Shown: positions 41,611-50,005 of the stretch, in pieces
How the letters are laid out: each line of letters starts with the position of its first letter
How positions within the stretch are numbered: the first letter of the stretch is position 1
Assembly (NCBI RefSeq): GCF_013410565.1
Contig: NZ_JACCFO010000001.1
Span: 2,480,001-2,544,000 of the forward strand
DNA from: Streptomonospora nanhaiensis
GTDB taxonomy: Bacteria; Actinomycetota; Actinomycetes; Streptosporangiales; Streptosporangiaceae
Reading direction: 5' to 3'
DNA length: 64,000 nt
Program-made: the position numbers and the translations under genes
Notes under the pieces: model-generated
The model's input: only the letters and a program-made list of their open reading frames with translations
Told to the model about the DNA's origin: nothing
The model's database searches: none

Positions 41611-43019
41611 CTAGCGGGTGGGTCTGGGGTTCTTGCTCAGGTTGACGCGCTGCGGGGTGCGGTCGTTGTGAGGGCGGGGGCTCCGGGCGGTGGGGGGCAG
41701 GTGGAGGGGGCGGGCGTCGAGGGGGCGGCCGCCGCGGTGGGCGCGGGCGGCGGCCTCGCCCAACGAGACGAACGTGAGGCGTTCGTCGGCGGCCAGGGTC
41801 AGCCCGGTCCCGGTGGTCCGGCCGCCCACCAGGCTCGGCAGGTGGTGGACCAGGGTCCAGCCCACCTGCTCCACGATGCTCATGCCGTCCGGTGAGGTCG
41901 TCTGGCCCCGGCCGGAGAGTCCGGCCTCGTCGGCGAACCGCTGGAGCCGGGACCAGACCGGGCGCACCGCGTCGGCGACGAGCGCCGGGAACCGCTCGGA
42001 GGCGCGGGCGGGGCAGGGGCCGGAGCGGCCGCCGGTGTACCGCCAGGAGTCGCTGTCCGCCTCGGGAGCCGGGCCCTTGGGGAACAGCAGCAGGTCCACG
42101 ACAGGCAATCCCTTGTCCCAGGACTCGATTCGCGAGAAGAACCCGGAGCGGAAGTCCTGCCCCTGGTCCGTCCGCCAGCGCCGCACGTACTCGGCGAGCC
42201 CTTCCTCGCCGCGCGTCTGGAGCATGTAGTGGTACACGCCGCTGCCGCGCGAGGGAACACCGTTCAGCACGCCGACCACCGACAGCCCGCCCAGCCCGCG
42301 CATGGTGGCGGCGCCGCGGATCACGCGGACGTTGTTGAGGACCGCCAGGGCGAGGTCGCCCGCGCCCGCCACCTTGCGGGCGCCCGGAGTCTCCCGGACC
42401 TCCGGCGCCGTCATGCGCCCCCAGGGGCCCGCCAGCTGCTCCATCGCGAAGAGGGTGTTGTAGGACTGCTGGCGCACCATCGAGACGAGGGTGTCCCGCA
42501 CCAGCCGCTCGCCGCCGGGGGCGCGGTAGCGCCCCATCTCCACCATCACGGGGTGGTAGAGGTGCCGGGGATCGGCGATCGAGACGCCCCGTCCCTCCCA
42601 GTTGAAGAGGACCTCGGTGAGCGCCGCGTCGAAGACGCCGTTGACGGTCCGCAGGAACCGCTCCTGGTCCGGCCGGAGGGGGTAAACGGGGATTCCCTCG
42701 CCCTGCGGGACGTGCAGATGCATCCGCTTGGCGAAGATGTCGGTGCAGTCGGCCGTCCGGATGGGCTCCGTCCGGGGCAGCCGCCCCTGGCCGGTGCCGT
42801 CCATGCGGCCCACCGTGTGCACCATCGCCCGCAGGTAGACCAGCTCCACCAGGATCGTCGACAGCGTCGAGAAGACCGCCCCGCGCCGGCGCTCGTCGCC
42901 GTCGAGCGCCGCCACCGCCCGCCGCGCGGGCTCCGCCGCCAGCAGCTCCCCGATCCGCCCCGGCTCGTGCCGGGCCCCTCGACAGCCTTGATCAGCGACA
43001 CCACGCCTTTCGGCGGCAT
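41611..43019 (-). CDS. Unrecognised protein, frameshifted near its start
   Basis: About 469 residues if one missing base is restored. The start ATG 43019 gives MPPKGVVSLIKAVEG; after a GGGG run (plus-strand C run 42975-42978) the reading must change frame to continue ARHEPGRIGELLAAEPARRA, which then runs to 41611. Adding one G joins both parts. The rest contains FNWEGRGVSIADPRHLYHPV, GLGGLSVVGVLNGVPSRGSG and DLLLFPKGP. I recognise no family. Downstream partner of the GT4 gene, so perhaps a glycosylation-associated protein. The break may be a sequencing error. Confidence 0.6.
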
Positions 43020-43117
43020 CGTCCCCCCCCGTCCCCATTGACGTCAGGGGAATCCTAGAAGCCGCGCCTTCCCCGCCCGGGACGGGGGTCGAGGTCACAG
43101 CCCCGGGCGGGCGCGGG

Positions 43118-44587
43118 TCAGTACCCCGCGCCGCGCCCGCCGCGCCTCTTCGGCCCCGGGGTGGGGCCCTGCGCCCGAGGGCGCAGGGCCCCACCCCGGG
43201 ATGCCCCGCGCCGCAGTGGCACGTCCAGACGCGCCTGCGCCCGCGCGTGTTCGGCCTCGACGCGCTCGGTGGCGATGAGGAGCCTGCCGTCGGCGCCCTG
43301 GCGGGTGTGGCGGGGCAGGCCCGGGTCCCGGTCCACGGGCAGGAGGCCCGCGTGGACCAGGGCCGATGCGGAGTGGGTCCAGACGAACCGCTGCCCCACC
43401 AGCCGCAGCCGCTCGGCACCCGCCCACCGTTCGGCGCGTTCGCGGACCGCCGCCAAGATCGCCTCGGCCCAGGCCGCCACGCGCGCGTTGGCGTCCAGGC
43501 CGTCGTCCATGACGACCGCGTTGCGGCCGAGTTCCCGCGGGACGTCGGGGTGGTGGAGCAGCAGATGGGCGATCCCGCTGTCCTGGTTGACCAGCCCGGC
43601 GACGCCGCGCTCCAGCGGCTCCACGGCGACCAGGCCGTACCCCTCGTGCAGCGAGGGCATGACGCACAGGTCGGCCTGCCGCATCTCGGCGTCCAGTTCG
43701 GCCACGTCGGAGGTGAACGGCAGGAGCGTGACCGCCCCCGCCTCACCCATGATCCGGTCCACCCGGCGCTGCTCGATCCGCAGGTTCTCCTCCTGGGAGA
43801 GCGTGTCGGTGCCGCGCACGCCCCGGCAGCGGACGACGACGTTCACCCCCTGCGCGCGCAGCCGGCGGACGGCCTCGAAGAGCTGGTCCATGCCCTTGAT
43901 GGGGTCGTCCAGGCGCCCGATGGTGTAGATGGTGAACGGGCGGTCCCCGGACGGGGGTGCGGTGCCCGGCAGCGTCTGGAACCCCGGGATGAGTTCGTGC
44001 GAGCGCAGGTGCCGGGGCCCGGGCACCACGGTCCGCGCCATCCGCAGGCCCTCGTCGGTGAGCGGCCGGCCCACGCCCCACACGACGTCCCTGTCGTCCA
44101 TCCGGTTCATGATCCACCGGTGGCGATCGGCCTCCTGCCGGCCGAGCGCCTCCTCGCCGATGAGCCGCCGGTACTTCTCGGCGGCGGTGTGCACGCCGTG
44201 CGCGTAGCGCGCCTGGGGGTACCACTCCTCCCGGACGCGGATCGCCGCCTCGCCCAGGAACTCGTTGTGGCTGACGATCAGGTCGAAGGCGCCGGGGTCG
44301 CGCGGCAGGCCGACGTCGTCCGGCGTCAGGTGCAGTGCCAGCCGGGGGAAGTCCGCCATGGCGATCCGCTCCGGATCGACGGTGACGACGCGCACGCCGG
44401 GGTGCTCGTGCGGCGGGGCCGACATCAGTAGGGTGACGTCGAAGTCGCGGGCCAGGGCGTTGGTCAGGTGCTCGTTGAACACCGACACCCCGCCGCCGAT
44501 GGGGTGGCGGCCGCTGACGTAGGCGACCATCAGCACCCGGGGCGTCCGCTCCCACGACGGTGGCGGCAGGGCCTCGTCAGCGGCCAT
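43118..44587 (-). CDS. GT4-family glycosyltransferase
   Basis: 489 residues, GT-B fold. Seen: N-terminal VLMVAYVSGRHPIGGGVSVF, VSHNEFLGEAAI, TIYTIGRLDDPIKGMDQLFE at the start of the nucleotide-sugar domain, and SLHEGYGLVAVEPLERG, an EX7E-type motif. Donor and acceptor are unknown. The last 30 residues (GGALRPRAQGPTPGPKRRGG) are encoded by a perfect 22-bp inverted repeat (43155-43200), so the C-terminus may be artificial. The start overlaps the end of the 45.7-kb gene. Confidence 0.82.
   Translation of the reverse strand: MAADEALPPPSWERTPRVLMVAYVSGRHPIGGGVSVFNEHLTNALARDFDVTLLMSAPPHEHPGVRVVTVDPERIAMADFPRLALHLTPDDVGLPRDPGAFDLIVSHNEFLGEAAIRVREEWYPQARYAHGVHTAAEKYRRLIGEEALGRQEADRHRWIMNRMDDRDVVWGVGRPLTDEGLRMARTVVPGPRHLRSHELIPGFQTLPGTAPPSGDRPFTIYTIGRLDDPIKGMDQLFEAVRRLRAQGVNVVVRCRGVRGTDTLSQEENLRIEQRRVDRIMGEAGAVTLLPFTSDVAELDAEMRQADLCVMPSLHEGYGLVAVEPLERGVAGLVNQDSGIAHLLLHHPDVPRELGRNAVVMDDGLDANARVAAWAEAILAAVRERAERWAGAERLRLVGQRFVWTHSASALVHAGLLPVDRDPGLPRHTRQGADGRLLIATERVEAEHARAQARLDVPLRRGASRGGALRPRAQGPTPGPKRRGGRGAGY
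43155..43200. repeat. Perfect 22-bp inverted repeat, 2-base loop
   Basis: Positions 43155-43176 and 43179-43200 are exact reverse complements with only GA between. Lies inside the 3' end of the GT4 reading frame. It would make a very strong hairpin in either strand. Confidence 0.8.
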
Positions 44588-45683
44588 CGGACGCCCCCTT
44601 GAGGCGGCTGGTCAGCAGGGTGACCACGGTGTGGGACGCGGCGTGCAGGCGGTGCGGTGGGGCCATGGCGGGGTGGAGGCGGGCGGCCAGTTCGTCCAGG
44701 AGGTCGGCGCGGACCAGGGCGCCGGCGTGGGAGAGCACGGTCCAGTCGCGGTCCGGCACCTCCTCCGGTGGCGGGAGGTAGTCCTCGGGGGCCGCGGGCG
44801 CGGGCGTGTCCGCGAGGTCGGCGGTGATCTCGGCGGCGCGCTGGGCGAAGCCCAGCGGGCCGCCTCCGGTGTCCGTCCACCGGTAGCCGTAGGCCATGTG
44901 CCGCGCGGGGTCGATGCCCTCGTGGCGCTCGCGCCACTCGGGGACCGGCTCCTCGGCGGCGGCGCGCAGGACGTCGCGGGCGGCGGCGGGCACCTCCGGT
45001 GCCAGCGAGAGGTCCATCCCGCCGGTCACCGATTCGGCGGCGCGGCGGGCGGCCCCGCGCAGCCGCTCGTAGGCGGCGGGCAGGTCGGGCCGCTCGGCGA
45101 GGGGCCGCGACGGCGCGGGCGCCGGCATGGCCTCAGCCGGGTGCGGGGTGGCCGGGGTGCCGGTGACCGGGCGGCGCAGCGCGTCCGCCAGCTCGTGCAG
45201 GCGGGCGGACAGCGGTGCCGCCTCGGGGCTGAGGCCGGCGACCGGCCGTCCGGGGGCCAGCCGGTGGGCCAGCTCGTCCAGCAGGTCGCGGACCGTGGAG
45301 TACCAGCGGTCGGCGAGGACCACGGCGCGGTCGGGGGCGACGGCGGTACCCGAGGGCGCGGTGTCGCGGACGACCAGCGTTCCCGGGTCGGCGTCCAGGC
45401 GCTCCTCCCACGCGCCCACCGCCGCAGCGAAGCCCAGCGGGCGCCCGCCGTCCGCCGCCCACCGGGACAGCAGGTGGCGCGCCGGGTCGGGTGCCGGGCC
45501 GGGCGGTCCGACGTCGGATCCGGGGTCCTCGGCCAGCACCCGCTCCAGGTCGCGCCACGCCCGCGCGCGCTCGGCCGGCCATCCCGAGCCCTGCCACGCG
45601 GGCTCCCCCTGGGCCCACAGCATGCGCGCGGCGAGCGAGTACAGCCGCTCGAACCGTTCGCCCAGTCCCTCTCCCACGGCCAT
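44577..45683 (-). CDS. Protein with two tandem copies of one domain, unknown
   Basis: 368 residues. The first half has PDPARHLLSRWAADGGRPLG followed by DRWYSTVRDLLDELAHRLAP; the second half has IDPARHMAYGYRWTDTGGGP followed by GALVRADLLDELAARLHPAM. The two halves are clearly related, pointing to internal duplication. No known family. It overlaps the GT4 start, so the three minus-strand genes form one operon. The start is ATG 45683. Confidence 0.7.
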   Translation of the reverse strand: MAVGEGLGERFERLYSLAARMLWAQGEPAWQGSGWPAERARAWRDLERVLAEDPGSDVGPPGPAPDPARHLLSRWAADGGRPLGFAAAVGAWEERLDADPGTLVVRDTAPSGTAVAPDRAVVLADRWYSTVRDLLDELAHRLAPGRPVAGLSPEAAPLSARLHELADALRRPVTGTPATPHPAEAMPAPAPSRPLAERPDLPAAYERLRGAARRAAESVTGGMDLSLAPEVPAAARDVLRAAAEEPVPEWRERHEGIDPARHMAYGYRWTDTGGGPLGFAQRAAEITADLADTPAPAAPEDYLPPPEEVPDRDWTVLSHAGALVRADLLDELAARLHPAMAPPHRLHAASHTVVTLLTSRLKGASDGR

Positions 45684-45832
45684 GCCGATCCCCCCAACAC
45701 TGCCTCCGGTACAGACCGGAAACAGTCAACCACCGGCTCGCGGGCGCCCCCGCGCGCCGGGGGGGCGGATGACCGGAGGCGGACACGGGCCGGAGGCGGC
45801 CGCCGCAGCGCCGGCGGGGCGCGCGGGCCCTC

Positions 45833-46459
45833 TCAGCCGGCCGGGCGCGGGCGGAGGCCGTCGAGGCAGGTGGCGACGATGGGCTCGGCCAGGTCGGCGA
45901 AGGGGACCTCCGGATCGACGAGCCACTGGACCAGGGCGCCCTCGATCGCGGCGACCACGACGGTGGCCTCGGGCCCGCCCAGGCCGGGGCGCAGGTCGCC
46001 CTCCCGGCCGGCCTCGGCGAGCAGGCCGGCGATGAGCGACCGGTAGCCCCGGTAGACCTCGGCCAGGTCCAGCGGCGCGGCGGCGGGCTCCGCCGGGGTG
46101 CCGGGCCGGGCGCGGCCGGTGCTCCACAGGTCCACCATGATCCGGGCGAGGTCGGGTTCGGCCGCGAGCATGGCGACGGCCCCGCGGATCATGCCGGCCA
46201 GCCGCTCGACCGCGGGCGCGCCCGGCCGGGCCGCCGCGGCCGCGAGCCGCTCGGACCGCGCGGCGACGCGCTCGAAGGCCGCGCGCAGCAGCGCGTCGCG
46301 GCTGTCGAAGTAGAGGTAGACACTGCCCTTGGCGATCGCGGCCTCGGCGGCGACGTCCTCGATCCGCGTGGCGGCGAACCCGCGGCGCGCGAACACGCGC
46401 ACGGCGGCGTCCAGGATGTCCTCGCGGCGCGCGGCGCGGTCGACCCTCTTCGGCGCCAT
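45833..46459 (-). CDS. TetR-family transcriptional regulator
   Basis: 208 residues. Seen: N-terminal HTH (EDILDAAVRVFARRGFAATR, then EAAIAKGSVYLYFDSRDALL) and a helical ligand domain. The start is ATG 46459, with GGAAGGGGG upstream. Divergent from gvpK; the DNA between them is the natural operator. The regulated target is unknown. Confidence 0.92.
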   Translation of the reverse strand: MAPKRVDRAARREDILDAAVRVFARRGFAATRIEDVAAEAAIAKGSVYLYFDSRDALLRAAFERVAARSERLAAAAARPGAPAVERLAGMIRGAVAMLAAEPDLARIMVDLWSTGRARPGTPAEPAAAPLDLAEVYRGYRSLIAGLLAEAGREGDLRPGLGGPEATVVVAAIEGALVQWLVDPEVPFADLAEPIVATCLDGLRPRPAG

Positions 46460-46544
46460 CGCGGTGCCCCCTTCCGTGGCCGGTGGTGTCGGTGCCGCCC
46501 CATCATCGCGCCCGCGCGGCACCTCACCGGCCCGGCGCACCGCC

Positions 46545-46865
46545 GTGCGGGCGTCGCCGAGGCGGGGCCAGGCCGACAGCCTGCGCCACCGCATCGCCAC
46601 CGAGCCCGACACCGTGGAGCGGGACCTGATCAAACTGGTCCTCACCGTGGTGGAGCTGGTCCGCCAACTGATGGAGCGCCAGGCACTGCGCCGGGTCGAT
46701 GTCGGCGACCTCACCGAGGAGCAGGAGGAGCGCATCGGCATGACGCTGATGCTGCTGGAGGAGCGCATGACCGAACTGCGGGAGCGCTACGGCCTGAGCG
46801 CGGCCGACCTCAACCTCGACCTGGGCCCGCTGGGCTCGCTTCTGCCCACGTCAGGCGACGGCTAG
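46545..46865 (+). CDS. gvpK: Orphan gas-vesicle protein GvpK
   Basis: 106 residues ending in the GvpK signature VERDLIKLVLTVVELVRQLM, EEQEERIGMTLMLLEERMTE and LSAADLNLDLGPLGSLLP. GvpK is a helical accessory protein of gas-vesicle formation. No other gvp gene is in the window, so this is a solitary copy, either a relic or a protein with a new role. Start GTG 46545 is uncertain because the ribosome site is weak. Divergent TetR gene adjacent. Confidence 0.82.
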   Translation: MRASPRRGQADSLRHRIATEPDTVERDLIKLVLTVVELVRQLMERQALRRVDVGDLTEEQEERIGMTLMLLEERMTELRERYGLSAADLNLDLGPLGSLLPTSGDG

Positions 46866-46907
46866 ACCGGGCAGGAGCGGTGGAGCCGCGCCCGCCCGCC
46901 TAGGATG

Positions 46908-46922
46908 TGGAAATGGTTTTCA
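46908..46922 (+). promoter_or_regulatory. Zur/Fur-like operator over a TAGGAT -10
   Basis: TGGAAATGGTTTTCA is close to the actinobacterial Zur consensus (TGAAAATGATTTTCA). A -10-like TAGGAT lies at 46901-46906, so a bound repressor would cover the start point. It is 70 bases upstream of the methyltransferase start and strikingly AT-rich. Confidence 0.5.
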
Positions 46923-46991
46923 TTTCTTTCCATTCCTCCGCCCTCTCCGCCCTCTCCGCCCCCGCCGCCTCCCGTTTCGGGGAGGTCCGCT

Positions 46992-47732
46992 GTGGCTGAC
47001 TACGCCGACCCCTATGCCGTGTCCGGGCAGTTCATCGACATCATGATCGCCGGGTGGTGGTCCCACTTCGGCGGCGCCGTCGCCGAGGCCGTCCGCGCGA
47101 TGCCCGCCGGCGACGCCCCGCTGCTGGACGCGGGCGCCGGGGGCGGCTGGGGTACGCGGCTGCTGGCCCGCACCCTGCCCTCCGCCCGGATCCTGGCGGT
47201 CGAGCCCTCGCCCGTGCTGCGCGCGGTGCTGCTCTCGCGGATCGCCGCCGACGACGACCTCCGCACGCGGGTGACCGTCGACGGCGACGACCTCCTCTCG
47301 GCGCGGCTGCCCGACCGCCTCGGCGGCGTGGTGGCGGCCAACCTCATCGGACACTTCGCGCCCGAGGAGCGCGACCGCCTGTGGCGGGACCTGGCCGGGC
47401 GCCTGGTTCCGGGCGGGTTCGCCCTGGTCAACCTGGCCCCGCCGGTGGAGCCCGCCCGCGTCGAGCGCGCCCCGATGAGCCGCGTCGAGGTGGGCTCCCG
47501 CACCTACCTCGGCTGGGCCGAGGCCGAGCCGGCGGGCGGGGACCGGATCACCTGGCACATGACCTACGAGGTCCACGAGGGCGACCGCCTGGTAAGCCGC
47601 GACGAGGTCCACTACGACTGGTGGACGCTGACCGCGCGGCGCCTGGCGGCCGAGACCGCCGCCCACGGCCTGACCACACAGCCGCACGGCCCCACCGAGG
47701 CCGGCCTGTTCACGGTCGCCACCAGCCCCTGA
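46992..47732 (+). CDS. Class I SAM-dependent methyltransferase
   Basis: 246 residues. Seen: motif I PLLDAGAGGGWGTRLLARTL, acidic ILAVEPSPV, and GGVVAANLIGHFAPEERDRL. GTG 46992 is chosen because GGAGGT lies five bases upstream; upstream in-frame codons are Pro-rich and unlikely to be translated. A metal-response operator may control it. Substrate unknown; in metal-regulated loci such enzymes can belong to metallophore pathways, but nothing here proves that. Confidence 0.82.
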   Translation: MADYADPYAVSGQFIDIMIAGWWSHFGGAVAEAVRAMPAGDAPLLDAGAGGGWGTRLLARTLPSARILAVEPSPVLRAVLLSRIAADDDLRTRVTVDGDDLLSARLPDRLGGVVAANLIGHFAPEERDRLWRDLAGRLVPGGFALVNLAPPVEPARVERAPMSRVEVGSRTYLGWAEAEPAGGDRITWHMTYEVHEGDRLVSRDEVHYDWWTLTARRLAAETAAHGLTTQPHGPTEAGLFTVATSP

Positions 47733-47808
47733 ACACGGCTCCGGGCGCACCCCCCTCGTGCCGGCCGTGACCTCCGGTCCGCCGGGACTCCGGGACCGCG
47801 CCGGCGGG

Positions 47809-47838
47809 GGGCGGCGGGCCCGCGCGGGCCCGCCGCCC
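47809..47838. terminator. Bidirectional terminator palindrome
   Basis: A perfect 30-base GC palindrome directly between the convergent methyltransferase and the decayed ABC gene. No T run on either side, so it may only pause or weakly terminate. Confidence 0.55.
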
Positions 47839-48238
47839 TCACACCTCCCGGAGTCCGCGCGCCGCCGGGTCGATCGCGAGGACGCGGTCGGCGCGGGCGG
47901 CCACGCCCCGGTCGTGGGTGGCGATGAGGACGGCCAGGCCGTGCTCGGCGCGGAGGCGGTCGAGCAGGTCCAGGACGGTGCGCGCGGTGGCCGCGTCAAG
48001 GGCGGACGTGGGCTCGTCGGCCAGCAGGACGGCGGGCTCGGCGGCCAGGGCGCGGGCGATCGCGACACGCTGGCGCTGACCGCCCGACAGCGCGCCGGGG
48101 CGGCGGTCCGCGAAGCGGGCGGGCAGGCCCACCCGCTCCAGCAGACCGGGCACCCGGGCGGCCGCGCCGCGCGCGGACTTGCCAGGAGCACGCGGGCCGG
48201 GCGGGCGAGGGCGGCGCCGACCCGGTGGGCCGGGTCAC
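47839..48238 (-). pseudogene. Decayed peptide/nickel-type ABC transporter ATPase
   Basis: The C-terminal half survives: signature [20 protein letters not shown], Walker [21 protein letters not shown], and H-loop [13 protein letters not shown]. Upstream, a fragment typical of DppF/NikE proteins ([18 protein letters not shown]) is in another frame, and Walker A is missing. One frameshift and an N-terminal deletion therefore explain it. The loss is next to a putative metal-controlled methyltransferase. Confidence 0.75.
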
Positions 48239-48600
48239 CCGCTCCCCGCCCCCTTCCCCCTCTCCTCCGCGATCCGTGCCACCCCGCCCACCGACACGCC
48301 CGACGGCATCCCCTCACGGTGACCGCGCTCAGGCCGGGAACCCCGGGCGGGCACGGTCTTGACGCATGGGGCCGGTGTGACGCGTGCGCTATTACCTACT
48401 TTTTTGGTTGACAAAGTCGACTGACGCATTCACCCTGGTTGTCGTGCCTGCGGGGCGGACCGGATGGCCCGCCGCCCAGCCCACCCGACCGCAACCCCCA
48501 CCCCACCCCACCCCGCCCCAACCACCCCACCCACTCACAACATCAATACCCATCAAACAAGTAGGAAAAATTGGTTGAAGGCACCAGGAGGGTGGCCGCA
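48239..48600 (+). promoter_or_regulatory. Upstream region of the sulfonate operon
   Basis: Gene-free. Contains a TTGACA (48408-48413) in an AT-rich island, a repeated TTGGTTGA (in the segments near 48405 and 48571), and at 48495-48519 five C runs of four or more split by single bases, so the minus strand could form a G-quadruplex. No full promoter can be assigned with confidence. Confidence 0.45.
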
Positions 48601-49923
48601 GTGTCCGACACGTTCTTCGCACCCGATTCCGCGCGTCCCGCCGCCACCGCCGGCGACACCCCCGGCGCCACCACCGCCGACCCCGCGCCGCACCCCCACG
48701 CCGGTCCGCCCCACCCCCGCAGCGGCCCGTCCCGCGTCGTCGCCGACGACGCCGGGGCCGTCGCCGCCGCCCGCGAACTGGTCGGGTACCTCGCCGAAGG
48801 CGCCGACGAGCGCGACCGGGAGCGCCGGCTGCCGGCCGAGGAGGTCCGCGCGATCGGGCGCAGCGGCCTGCTGGGTGCCACGGTCCCGCGCCCGGACGGG
48901 GGCGCCGACATCGGCGCCGTCGCCGTCGCCGAGGTCATGCGGCTCCTCGGCACCGCCGACCTCAGCCTGGCGCAGATCCTCCAGCCGCACTTCGCCTTCC
49001 TCAAGGCCCTGCGCCTGCGCGCCCGCCCCGGCGCCGCGCGGCGGCTGCACGGCGCCGTCCTCGCGGGCTCCCTGCTGTCCAACGCCCAGGCCGAGCGCTC
49101 CGGCCGGACCGCCCACACCCACGCCACCCGCCTGGAGCGGCTGGCCGGCGGCGGCTACCGGATCAACGGCACGAAGTACTACGCCACCGGCTCGCTGCTC
49201 GCCGACTGGCTCGCGGTCGTGGCCCCCGCCGAGGTGCCCGGCGAACCCGAGCCGCTGCCGCACATCGCCTATGTCGAGCGCGGCGCCCGCGGGGTCGAGG
49301 TCGCCGACGACTGGGACGGCATGGGCCAGCGCACCACCGCCAGCGGCACGGTGCGCTTCACCGACGTCGACGTCGCCGAGGACCTGGTGATCCCCCACTA
49401 CCTCACGTTCACCCGGCCCACCACCTACGGCGCCTACGCCCAACTCCTGCACACCGCCATCGACGTCGGCGCCGCCCGCGGCGCGCTCGGCCGCGCCGGG
49501 GAGTTCGTGCGCACCTCCAGCCGCCCCTGGTTCGAGGCCGGTGTCGAGGCCGCCCGCGAGGACCCGCTGCTCGTCCAGCGCTTCGGCGAACTGGAGGTCC
49601 AGGTCCGCGCAGCCGAGGCCCTGCTGGCCACCGCCGCCGCCCGTGTGCAGGAGGCCGACGCCCTGCCCACCGCCGACGCCACCGCCGAGGCGTCCATCGC
49701 CGTGGCCGCCGCCAAGGTCGCCGGCGGGCAGGCGGCCGTGGACACCGCCTCGGCGCTGTTCGAGCTGTGCGGCACCCGCGCCGCTGCCGACTCCCTCAAC
49801 CTGCACCGCCACTGGCGCGACGCCCGCACCCACACGGTGCACGACCCGGCCCGCTGGAAGGTGCACCACATCGGCCAGTACAGCCTCAACGGCCGGCGCC
49901 CGCCGCGCCACGGGCAGCTCTGA
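48601..49923 (+). CDS. SfnB-like FMNH2-dependent monooxygenase (acyl-CoA dehydrogenase fold)
   Basis: 440 residues. Seen: acyl-CoA-dehydrogenase fold with GADIGAVAVAEVMRLLGTAD, the flavin region GGYRINGTKYYATGSLLADW and DWDGMGQRTTASGTVRFTDV, and C-terminal VAGGQAAVDTASALFELCGT. In the SfnB/DszC group such enzymes help oxidise organosulfur compounds with reduced flavin. Context with SsuD, flavin reductases and SsuABC supports sulfur acquisition. GTG 48601 follows AGGAGGG. Substrate unknown. Confidence 0.85.
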   Translation: MSDTFFAPDSARPAATAGDTPGATTADPAPHPHAGPPHPRSGPSRVVADDAGAVAAARELVGYLAEGADERDRERRLPAEEVRAIGRSGLLGATVPRPDGGADIGAVAVAEVMRLLGTADLSLAQILQPHFAFLKALRLRARPGAARRLHGAVLAGSLLSNAQAERSGRTAHTHATRLERLAGGGYRINGTKYYATGSLLADWLAVVAPAEVPGEPEPLPHIAYVERGARGVEVADDWDGMGQRTTASGTVRFTDVDVAEDLVIPHYLTFTRPTTYGAYAQLLHTAIDVGAARGALGRAGEFVRTSSRPWFEAGVEAAREDPLLVQRFGELEVQVRAAEALLATAAARVQEADALPTADATAEASIAVAAAKVAGGQAAVDTASALFELCGTRAAADSLNLHRHWRDARTHTVHDPARWKVHHIGQYSLNGRRPPRHGQL

Positions 49924-50005
49924 CCGCCGCCCGGCCGCTCCCGGCCCTCCCCTCTCCCCCCACCCCTCCCCTCGCGTGACGAGCAGAAAGGACCGGCCCA
50001 CCGCC

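Noticed and set aside
41611-43746. A 711-codon minus-strand open frame joining the unknown gene and the glycosyltransferase region
   Set aside because: Its first 230 codons are an out-of-frame shadow of the conserved GT4 protein; only the part after about 42975 is coding.
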